DNA from: an uncultured Erysipelotrichaceae bacterium
Lineage (GTDB): Bacteria; Bacillota_I; Bacilli_A; Erysipelotrichales; Coprobacillaceae
Length of the DNA stretch: 47,726 nucleotides
Reading direction: 5' to 3'
Assembly: GCA_910588075.1 (NCBI GenBank)
Contig: CAJUOS010000012.1
Coordinates: 1 to 47,726 of the forward strand
Under the pieces are notes generated by a model. The model was not told where the DNA came from. It worked only from the letters and a program-made list of their open reading frames with translations, and ran no database searches. The position numbers and the translations under genes are program-made. Shown here piece by piece: positions 41,324 through 47,726 of this stretch. Within the stretch, counting starts at the first letter, position 1. Each line of letters starts with the position of its first letter.

Positions 41324-41803
41324 CTATATACACAAAAAATTCTTATTTTTCTTCAATATTTCTAAAATTTTTTCAATTCCTAATAAAACCGCTTGATTTT
41401 TAATATCATTTCTTTTTCCAGATAACTGAAAACAATATGTTTGAATTTTATCCAGATAAGCAATCCCTATATAAATCAATCCCACTGGTTTTCCTTCCAT
41501 TGCTGTTGGACCAGCATTTCCAGTAAAAGAAATACAAAGATCACAATCAAATAACTCTTTACCATGAATAGCCATAAGTCCTGCCACTTCATTAGAAACA
41601 ACACCAAAAGTATCAATAACATTTTGTTTAATATGCAAAACATCTCTTTTAATACAACTTTGATAGCTCACAAGACTCCCTTTATATACTTGAGATATTC
41701 CTTGAATACTTCCAATCATATTTGCAAAAGAACCAACTGTGAAACTTTCAATACTTGCAATTGATATATTATTTTCTTTTAAAATATCAGCCAACTCATC
41801 CAT
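41324..41803 (-). CDS. CinA C-terminal (PncC-type) amidohydrolase-like protein
   Basis: 159 residues, only the C-terminal domain of CinA, a nicotinamide-nucleotide amidase in other bacteria. Matching blocks are VSNEVAGLMAIHGKELFDCDLCISFTGNAGPTAMEGKPVGLIYIG (about 69-113). The active-site block, usually ESCTGG, reads ESFTVG (about 19-24): Ser is kept, Cys is Phe and a Gly is Val. Activity may be altered. Full-length CinA precedes recA in Bacillus; here the N-terminal COG1058 domain is absent and the gene starts cleanly with ATG one base after pgsA. Confidence 0.85.
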   Translation of the reverse strand: MDELADILKENNISIASIESFTVGSFANMIGSIQGISQVYKGSLVSYQSCIKRDVLHIKQNVIDTFGVVSNEVAGLMAIHGKELFDCDLCISFTGNAGPTAMEGKPVGLIYIGIAYLDKIQTYCFQLSGKRNDIKNQAVLLGIEKILEILKKNKNFLCI

Positions 41804-41804
41804 T

Positions 41805-42398
41805 TTACATGCTCTCCGTAATATATTGACTATTCTTCATAAAATATTCTACTCCACTCACTATTGAAATACATGTTGCTAACCAAATAAGAATTTGATC
41901 CATTGGTATTCCTAAATAGTCAAAAACAACATTATTTAACAATAAAATACCAATCGCTATCATTTGTGTCATTGTCTTTGCTTTACCAAGATAACTAGCA
42001 GCAAGAACAACATTTTTTTGACTTGCAACCAAACGAATAGCATCAACAATAGTATCTCTTGCAATCATTATAATTGGAATAATAACTGATATAGAATGAG
42101 AATATGCCAATAATAACAATACAGTATTGACAATAAGTTTATCAGCAATAGGATCAATAAACTTTCCAAAAGTTGTAATCATATTTTTCTTTCTTGCAAT
42201 ATGTCCATCTAAAAAATCAGTAAGAGATGCAATAAAGAAAATGATAAATAAAATAATATCTAATAAAGATAATTGTGTGGATAAGATATCAAACGTTGGA
42301 ATTGACACTCCCAACGTTTGAAATGGAAATAAATATATAACAACAAAAAGTGGGACAAAAATTAAACGAATTGTTGTTAGTTTGTTTGGTAAATTCAT
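41805..42398 (-). CDS. pgsA: CDP-diacylglycerol-glycerol-3-phosphate 3-phosphatidyltransferase
   Basis: 197 residues, about five to six membrane helices. The CDP-alcohol phosphotransferase motif DG(x)2AR(x)8G(x)3D(x)3D is complete in DFLDGHIARKKNMITTFGKF then IDPIADKL (about 62-89). The N terminus NLPNKLTTIRL is typical of PgsA. It makes phosphatidylglycerol phosphate, the route to PG and cardiolipin. It sits one base after rodZ and one before cinA, so the three genes are tightly coupled. Confidence 0.95.
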   Translation of the reverse strand: MNLPNKLTTIRLIFVPLFVVIYLFPFQTLGVSIPTFDILSTQLSLLDIILFIIFFIASLTDFLDGHIARKKNMITTFGKFIDPIADKLIVNTVLLLLAYSHSISVIIPIIMIARDTIVDAIRLVASQKNVVLAASYLGKAKTMTQMIAIGILLLNNVVFDYLGIPMDQILIWLATCISIVSGVEYFMKNSQYITESM

Positions 42399-42399
42399 A

Positions 42400-43335
42400 T
42401 TATTGTTTATCTAATTTCAATTTGAAATTAGTAACTCCTGTTGACATATCTTCATTAATAAGAGGTACTTCTTGATTATTAATATAATAATGTTGTCCCA
42501 TACTATAACCATTCTTTAATACCAATTCTTCAAAATCAGAAACATTAAATTCTAACTCAACAACCTCTGGCTCTTCATTCTTATTATTATGATATATTTT
42601 TGACTTGAATTGCTCATAGTTTCTACCATTGACATTTAATTGAGCCCAAGATTTCTTACCAAATTCAATCTTAAATATAAACTTTTCAGTTCCTTCAGGA
42701 AGTTTAAAACTAAAGTCTAAACGTTCATTTCTAGTAAACGTTATATTTTCATTTGATGTTGATGGTTGATTTGGAGTTGGATCATTTGGTTGATTTTCAT
42801 CATCTTTTTTATCAGGTGTAACATTTCCCTCTACTGTTGGTTGTTCAGAAGGTTTAAATTCTGGATGATTGGTTTGATTTTTTGTTTGTGAAAAACCATA
42901 CCAAAAAACAACAATAATTAAACAAACAATTATTAAAATAATAACTGCTTTAATAATGGTAACATGTGATTTATCTTCATAAACAGATGGTTTTCTTGTT
43001 AATTCAGGAACTTTAAAAGTAAATTTTTTCCCTTTTTCAACAACTTCTTCATTATGAACTTCCTCTTTTTCTATTTCACGAAGTTTTTCTAATTCAATTT
43101 CTTTTGTTAATGCAATATATTGTTGTGTAACATCTGCGGTATCTAAATTTAAAACATGTGAAATCTTTTTTAAGTACATTTTCACATAAGCTTCATCGCC
43201 TTCATATCTATCAAATTTACCAGCTTCTATATCTTTTAAAACAGCTGGAGAAATTAATGTTTTTTTAGAAAGTTCCTCAATAGTCAACTTTTTTTGTTCT
43301 CTTTTTTCACGAATATATTGACCTAAATTATCCAC
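42400..43335 (-). CDS. rodZ: RodZ-like cell-shape protein (YmfM)
   Basis: 311 residues starting at GTG (43335) after AAGGAGG. HTH_25-type N-terminal domain (about 4-72: LGQYIREKREQKKLTIEELSKKTLIS...YVKMYLKKISHVL), a basic cytoplasmic linker, one membrane helix (about 127-147: VIILIIVCLIIVVFWYG), a Pro/Asn/Thr-rich external linker (about 150-200) and a beta-rich C-terminal domain (DUF4115-like). RodZ ties MreB to the envelope in rods; the MreB gene is not in the window. It is first in rodZ-pgsA-cinA-recA. Confidence 0.9.
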   Translation of the reverse strand: MDNLGQYIREKREQKKLTIEELSKKTLISPAVLKDIEAGKFDRYEGDEAYVKMYLKKISHVLNLDTADVTQQYIALTKEIELEKLREIEKEEVHNEEVVEKGKKFTFKVPELTRKPSVYEDKSHVTIIKAVIILIIVCLIIVVFWYGFSQTKNQTNHPEFKPSEQPTVEGNVTPDKKDDENQPNDPTPNQPSTSNENITFTRNERLDFSFKLPEGTEKFIFKIEFGKKSWAQLNVNGRNYEQFKSKIYHNNKNEEPEVVELEFNVSDFEELVLKNGYSMGQHYYINNQEVPLINEDMSTGVTNFKLKLDKQ

Positions 43336-43383
43336 AAGTATACCTCCTTCATATAAAAAAGCATAAACCCCAATATTAATAAT

Positions 43384-43412
43384 ATTAAATCATAAATCAG
43401 TCCTTTTTACAA
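43384..43412 (-). promoter_or_regulatory. Likely promoter of rodZ-pgsA-cinA-recA
   Basis: TTGTAA (43407-43412), 17-base spacer, TTTAAT (43384-43389), minus strand. Confidence 0.5.
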
Positions 43413-43533
43413 CAGAATTGTATCACCTTTTTATGTCTATTTTATGAATTTTTATATAAATGCTTTCTCTTTTAAAGTATATTCCTATTTTATAGATAAA
43501 ATTCATCTTTATTCCTATAAATTCAATATATTA

Positions 43534-43573
43534 ACAAAAATTGCTACAGGTACTTTCATACACTATAGCAATT
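43534..43573 (-). terminator. Terminator of rnpB
   Basis: AATTGCTA (43566-43573 strand partner) and TAGCAATT (43539-43546) pair around a 19-base inner part, followed by five T on the minus strand. It lies 12 bases past the P1 helix of the RNase P RNA. Confidence 0.7.
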
Positions 43574-43585
43574 CATTTTTTTTAG

Positions 43586-43924
43586 TTGCTCACTCTGATA
43601 AGCCAAGTTTTGTTTTTCAGTCGATTATTTATCTACGTTTTCACGTCTAAATCATTGTTTTGTTCCTTTGATTTAATTCCCCTACCATTATTTGGGTTTC
43701 ATCCTTGCAGAGTTTACCGCTTTTCACTCTTTTTTTCAAAAGACATTGTTTCTGTGGCACTTTATAATTGCTTAACCTTGCTTTCGTTTAGGTTATCAAT
43801 TTGTCGTTAGTTTTCACTACTCTAACTTATTTATTCGTTAGATACAAACACTACAATCGTCGCAGATTGTGGATGCCTGGACTTTCCTCTACATATAAAT
43901 GTAGCAATCAACTCTCGTGAGCAA
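43586..43924 (-). ncRNA. rnpB: RNase P RNA component, type B
   Basis: On the minus strand the universally conserved blocks occur in order: GAGGAAAGTCCAGGC (about 43893-43879), GTGCCACAGAAA, GGTAAACTCTGCAAGGATGAAACC, GGTAGGGGAA, and GGCTTATCAGAG near the 3' end. The two ends pair perfectly as the P1 helix (TTGCTCAC 43917-43924 with GTGAGCAA 43586-43593), which sets the length at about 339 nucleotides. RNase P makes mature tRNA 5' ends. The position next to gpsB matches Bacillus. Confidence 0.96.
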
Positions 43925-43928
43925 TATT

Positions 43929-43956
43929 ATTTTACACATTTTTTGAATAAATGCAA
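43929..43956 (-). promoter_or_regulatory. Promoter of rnpB
   Basis: TTGCAT (43951-43956), 16-base spacer, TAAAAT (43929-43934) on the minus strand; the RNA begins about five to seven bases further on. Confidence 0.7.
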
Positions 43957-43959
43957 ATA

Positions 43960-44292
43960 TTATTTATTTTTATAGACTTCTTTTTCTAAGTTTGATATTC
44001 TTTTCAAAATATCTACATTAGCAGATAAATTTTCTTCCATTGATTTCAAGTTATCTTGTTGAATAATGCGTTCTCTTTCAAGATTATTAATTTTCATTTT
44101 TAATGCTTCATTTTCTTTTTGAAGATTTTCGATTTGTTCATAAGACTCATTTAACATATCAGCAAATGATTTATAATCTTCAACAACTGCATCTAAAAAA
44201 TAATCAACCTCTGCAGCACTATATCCTTTAAAATCTATTTGAAATTGTTTATTTAAAATCTTTTTAGGGCTTAATTGAATTTTGTTTGCCAT
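43960..44292 (-). CDS. gpsB: Cell-division protein GpsB (DivIVA-like)
   Basis: 110 residues. The N-terminal membrane- and PBP-binding domain shows LSPKKILNKQFQIDFKGYSAAEVDYFLDAVVEDY (about 5-38), followed by a coiled coil (about 45-105). GpsB docks penicillin-binding proteins, often PBP1, at the division site; ponA lies just across the divergent region. The frame could begin at 44310, but ATG at 44292 follows AAGGTGAG. Distinguished from DivIVA by its short length and by rnpB next door. Confidence 0.92.
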   Translation of the reverse strand: MANKIQLSPKKILNKQFQIDFKGYSAAEVDYFLDAVVEDYKSFADMLNESYEQIENLQKENEALKMKINNLERERIIQQDNLKSMEENLSANVDILKRISNLEKEVYKNK

Positions 44293-44411
44293 TTTGCTCA
44301 CCTTCCTCATTCATATTCTCACAAAAATAAAAGATAAATGCAAGATTTTTTTTAAAAAACCTCAAATTCCATAATTTATATATAGAAATTAAACAAGATG
44401 TGAAAAATATA

Positions 44412-44420
44412 TGTTATAAT
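44412..44420 (+). promoter_or_regulatory. Extended -10 promoter of recU-ponA
   Basis: TGT-TATAAT (TG at 44412-44413, TATAAT 44415-44420), 28 bases before the recU ATG. No good -35 is seen. Confidence 0.6.
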
Positions 44421-44448
44421 AGACCATATATATAAATGGAGTGTGCAT

Positions 44449-45039
44449 ATGGTTAATTATCCAAATATGAAAAAAAATATAAATACAACTTTTCATAAAC
44501 CTGAGCAAAAACATTATACTGCTCATCGTGGTATGTCTTTAGAAGAAGATATTTCTTTATCTAATGAATATTATCTTAGTGCTTCTTTAGCAGTTATATA
44601 TAAAAAACCAACACCTGTTCAAATTGTGAAAGTTGATTATCCTAAAAGGGAAGCAGCTAAAATTGTTGAAGCTTATTATAAAACTCCTTCTACAACTGAT
44701 TATAATGGTATATATAAAGGACGTTATATTGACTTTGAAGCTAAAGAAACAAAAGTAAAGACATTTCCTTTTGCAAATATTTCTAAACATCAAATTGATC
44801 ATTTGCAAAGAATTATTGATCATGGTGGAATTGCATTTGTTATTATTGCTTTTACATCATTAAATGAGGTATACTTAATTGATGCAAGTTATATAATCTA
44901 TGATTATTATCATGCTTCACGAAAATCAATGACATATGAAAAAATCAAGTCATTAGGACACATTATTCCCCAAGGATATCAACCTCGACTTGATTATTTG
45001 AAAGTAATAGATGAAGTCTATATTAAGGAGGACAAATGA
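44449..45039 (+). CDS. recU: Holliday junction resolvase RecU
   Basis: 196 residues. RecU cuts Holliday junctions during repair and chromosome segregation. Motifs: HRGMSLEEDISLSNEYYL (about 27-44), VDYPKRE, and the catalytic core TDYNGIYKGRYIDFEAKETK (about 84-103) with Asp/Glu/Lys metal ligands, then FPFANISKHQIDHL. ATG at 44449 is seven bases after GGAG; an in-frame GTG at 44443 is too close. The stop overlaps the ponA start region, the recU-ponA operon of Bacillus. Confidence 0.95.
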   Translation: MVNYPNMKKNINTTFHKPEQKHYTAHRGMSLEEDISLSNEYYLSASLAVIYKKPTPVQIVKVDYPKREAAKIVEAYYKTPSTTDYNGIYKGRYIDFEAKETKVKTFPFANISKHQIDHLQRIIDHGGIAFVIIAFTSLNEVYLIDASYIIYDYYHASRKSMTYEKIKSLGHIIPQGYQPRLDYLKVIDEVYIKEDK

Positions 45040-47726
45040 TGAAAAAGAAAAAATCAGTAAATCCAAAAACATCTCAATCTGCACAATTACAAAAGAAAAA
45101 ACAAAGAAAAAAAGCTATTCAAATTAGTTTGATTGTTATTGTGGTTATTATTGCTTCTGTTGGTATTTATTTAAGTATCAATATATTTAAAGAAATTGAA
45201 GATTTCTCTAAAGAAAAATTATTAAGTAAAGAAGCATCTGTACAAATTTCTAATGAAACTGGTAAAGAATATTATTCATATGCTTCTGATGGAGCAAGAA
45301 AAAATGTATCTTATGATGATATTCCACAAGTTATGATAGATGCTGTTGTAGCAGCTGAAGATTCACGTTTTTTTGAACATAATGGTTTTGACTTACCTCG
45401 TATTGTTAAAGCATTGATGGGTAATATTGTTGCTGGTGGAATTACTGGTGGTGGTTCTACAATCACGCAACAAGTTATTAAAAAATCTTATTATCCTAAA
45501 GAAGAACAAACAATTGAAAGAAAATTAGGAGAAGTCATTCTTTCTATTGAAGCAACTTCTCAAACAACAAAAGAAGAAATATTAGAACTTTATCTTAATA
45601 AAATCTATTTTGGTTATGGTAATAAAGCAATTGGAATTTATGCTGCTTCTAAATACTATTTTGATAAAGAGGTTCAAAATTTAACACTACCTGAAGCTGC
45701 GTTATTAGCAGGTGCTTTAAATTCGCCTAATAATTATGATCCTTTTAGAAATTTAAAATTAGCTCAAAAACGTCGAAATGTTATTTTAGACTTAATGGAA
45801 CTACATGGATATATTACAGAAGAAGAATGTGAAAAAACAAAAGCTATTCCAGTAGAAAACACTTTGAAATATAATCCTATTAATTCTAGTGGAAAATATC
45901 AAGCTTATGCTGATATGGTAACTAGAGAAGTGAAAGAAAAAACAGGTTATGATCCTGATGAAACACCAATGAAGATATATACTTATCTTAATGAAGATTT
46001 ACAATCACAATTAGATGATATTGCTAATGGAAAATCATATAAATTTATAGATGATGATGTTCAAACAGGTGCTGTTGTTCAAGAAACAAAAAATGGTCGT
46101 GTTATAGGTGTTATTTCTTCTAGAAATTATGAACCATTAGGTATTACAAATGCTTATACTGGTGATAAAAAGAAAGTTGATAGTTATGGACAACCTCATC
46201 AACCTGGTTCTTCATTAAAACCTATTTTAGCTTATGCTGCAGCATTTGAATTCTTAGATTGGTCAACTGCTCATTATGTTCATGATATTCCTTATTCATC
46301 TGGTAGTTGGCATCCAAAGAATTATAATGGAAAATTACATGGAGATATCTCTATTGAAAATGCTCTTTCTAATTCTTGGAATTTAGCTGCTATTAATACA
46401 TTTAAAGAAGTTTTTGATAAAATTGGTGAAGATGGAGTATTTAAATATTTAGAAGGTTTTGGTTTTGATATGTCTAGTGAAAGAGAAATTGGTCTTGTTT
46501 CAACTATTGGAGGTTGGGATCATGGTGTTACACCTGGTGAAGAAGCTGCTGCATATGCTGCTATTTCTAATGGTGGAACTTATATCGAACCTCATACAGT
46601 TGCTAAAATTGAACTTATGGCTACTGGAGAAGTTATCAATATAGATCAAGATTTAAATAATCAAAAATCACAAGCAATTTCTAAAGAATCTGCCTTTATG
46701 ATTCGTGATGTTATGACAAACTATGTTAAATCTTCATCAAATTATTCACAATTAAATATGGGATTACAAATTGGTGCAAAAACTGGTACATCAAATTGGC
46801 CAAGTGATAGTAATATCCCTGCTGCATTAAGAGGAAAAAGTAAAGATAGTTGGATGTCTGCTTATTCTCCAGATTATTCATGGAGTGTTTGGGTAGGTTA
46901 TCCAGATAAAGTCGCAAGAGAAAAGAAAAAAGCTATGCATGGAAGAGATTCTAAAAATATTTCTGCACTTATTGCTAAATATGTTCATAAAGGAACATTG
47001 AAAAACACATACCCTTCTCAACCATCTGGAGTTGTGAAATCAACATGTATTTCTGGTATTTACCCATATGTTAAACCAGGTAGTGGTGTTCCTAAAAATA
47101 GAATTGTTTCAGGATATTTTAAGAAAGATAATACCCCAAGTGGTTCAGCTAGTGGAGCGAACTTAAATCAATTAAATACTTTTGATGCTGTATTTGTAAA
47201 TGGTAAAATTCAAGTATCATTTAGTAAGTATGATCCAGAAAGTATGACTAAGGAAAATCCTACTCCAACTAAGAAATATGGTTCTGTTACATTGCCTTAT
47301 TTAGGAGATCTTAATCAAATTTATGGAAAAGTTGTCTATGTTGCTGAAGTAAAAGATTCAACTGGAAATATTGTTCATACTGAAAAATTAAGTAGCCCTA
47401 CTGCTCAACTTAAATTTACTCCAACTGTTGGAACTTATACAGTTACTGGTTATTATGCTTTTGAAAATGGTGATGGCACTTCTAATAAAATTGAAAAAAC
47501 ACTTTCAGTTGAAGGTCAATTTGGGGCAAGTTATTCTCGTGTAAGTTTAACTTCTGATCAACTTATTCTAAGAATTAACATTCCAGCTGGAAATATTGTA
47601 GAAATTGCGATTGATAATGGTCAAAGTCAAATGATTACAAAAACGTCTAATATTACTTTTAGTAATTTAGTGCCTAATCAACAATATACTATTTCATTTA
47701 TTGAAAAAACAAGTGATGGAAAAACA
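45039..47726 (+). CDS. ponA: Class A penicillin-binding protein PBP1 (partial, runs off right edge)
   Basis: 896 codons without a stop to the edge. A lysine-rich cytoplasmic start and one membrane helix (about 27-48) precede the GT51 transglycosylase: AAEDSRFFEHNGFDLPRI (catalytic Glu about 107) and GGGSTITQQVIKKSYY. The transpeptidase domain has PGSSLKP (SxxK serine, about 390), SNSWNLA (SxN) and GAKTGTSNW (KTG, about 580). Beyond about 650 a Ser/Gly/Asn-rich linker leads to one or two Ig- or FN3-like domains (about 735-896). Two ATGs (45036, 45039) are possible; the second is seven bases from GGAGG. It polymerises and cross-links peptidoglycan. Confidence 0.95.
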   Translation, partial: MKKKKSVNPKTSQSAQLQKKKQRKKAIQISLIVIVVIIASVGIYLSINIFKEIEDFSKEKLLSKEASVQISNETGKEYYSYASDGARKNVSYDDIPQVMIDAVVAAEDSRFFEHNGFDLPRIVKALMGNIVAGGITGGGSTITQQVIKKSYYPKEEQTIERKLGEVILSIEATSQTTKEEILELYLNKIYFGYGNKAIGIYAASKYYFDKEVQNLTLPEAALLAGALNSPNNYDPFRNLKLAQKRRNVILDLMELHGYITEEECEKTKAIPVENTLKYNPINSSGKYQAYADMVTREVKEKTGYDPDETPMKIYTYLNEDLQSQLDDIANGKSYKFIDDDVQTGAVVQETKNGRVIGVISSRNYEPLGITNAYTGDKKKVDSYGQPHQPGSSLKPILAYAAAFEFLDWSTAHYVHDIPYSSGSWHPKNYNGKLHGDISIENALSNSWNLAAINTFKEVFDKIGEDGVFKYLEGFGFDMSSEREIGLVSTIGGWDHGVTPGEEAAAYAAISNGGTYIEPHTVAKIELMATGEVINIDQDLNNQKSQAISKESAFMIRDVMTNYVKSSSNYSQLNMGLQIGAKTGTSNWPSDSNIPAALRGKSKDSWMSAYSPDYSWSVWVGYPDKVAREKKKAMHGRDSKNISALIAKYVHKGTLKNTYPSQPSGVVKSTCISGIYPYVKPGSGVPKNRIVSGYFKKDNTPSGSASGANLNQLNTFDAVFVNGKIQVSFSKYDPESMTKENPTPTKKYGSVTLPYLGDLNQIYGKVVYVAEVKDSTGNIVHTEKLSSPTAQLKFTPTVGTYTVTGYYAFENGDGTSNKIEKTLSVEGQFGASYSRVSLTSDQLILRINIPAGNIVEIAIDNGQSQMITKTSNITFSNLVPNQQYTISFIEKTSDGKT

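Noticed and set aside
43444..43810. Plus-strand open frames over the rnpB locus
   Set aside because: They are antisense to the RNase P RNA and its terminator and have no ribosome sites.
1..47726. CRISPR arrays and tRNA genes
   Set aside because: No regularly spaced repeats and no cloverleaf with a CCA-type end were found on either strand by reading.

Overview
This is a low-GC, gene-dense stretch of a Bacillota chromosome. Most genes lie on the minus strand. Gene order closely follows Bacillus subtilis in several blocks: mnmA-recD2-(AI-2E)-alaS-ireB-ruvX-DUF1292-mltG-trmR-trhP1-trhP2-udk-greA, and rodZ-pgsA-cinA-recA-rny-ymdB-spoVS-miaB-ricA-cotE-mutS-mutL-miaA. The very AT-rich coding style, spore genes (spoVS, cotE), IreB and short Coprobacillaceae-like proteins suggest a gut Erysipelotrichia (Thomasclavelia/Faecalibacillus/Coprobacillus type). 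That placement is inference; no 16S gene is present.

Layout, left to right. 1-1990: an accessory cassette of two ABC-2-like membrane genes and a 90-residue gene that seems to start at ATA behind a strong promoter bracketed by inverted repeats, then about 560 bp of near-empty DNA. 1991-12101: greA, udk, the mo5U34 tRNA genes, mltG, a lactonase, DUF1292, ruvX, ireB and alaS, the last behind an alanine T-box. 12132-15765: small envelope proteins, a rhodanese lipoprotein, an XRE regulator divergent from a membrane protein across an 18-bp palindrome, a Na/Pi transporter and an AI-2E-type permease. 15808-22350: recD2, mnmA, an alkyltransferase domain, ROK glucokinase, RluA, an unrecognised small RNA gene and a Nudix hydrolase. 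22396-27265: CapA-like and VanY-like lipoproteins, plus a response regulator, histidine kinase and membrane-anchored accessory protein. Both promoters carry the same GATACA-N5-GATACA direct repeat at the same distance from the -10. 27289-43412: mismatch repair, tRNA A37 modification, spore, RNA-decay and recombination genes, with a Tritrichomonas-type IMP dehydrogenase. 43539-47726: RNase P RNA, gpsB, and divergent recU-ponA (ponA runs off the right edge).

Functional threads: tRNA anticodon-loop modification is strongly represented (MnmA; TrhP1/TrhP2/TrmR; MiaA/MiaB). Cell-wall synthesis and its control are also well represented (MltG, PBP1, GpsB, RodZ, IreB, VanY-like, CapA-like). The most promising undescribed elements are the C-rich small RNA at 21685-21789, the two-component envelope regulon, and the ATA-start cassette at the left edge. 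Several genes carry active-site departures: Udk Walker A Gly16 to Glu, a zinc-less ROK kinase, and a CinA-type amidase variant.
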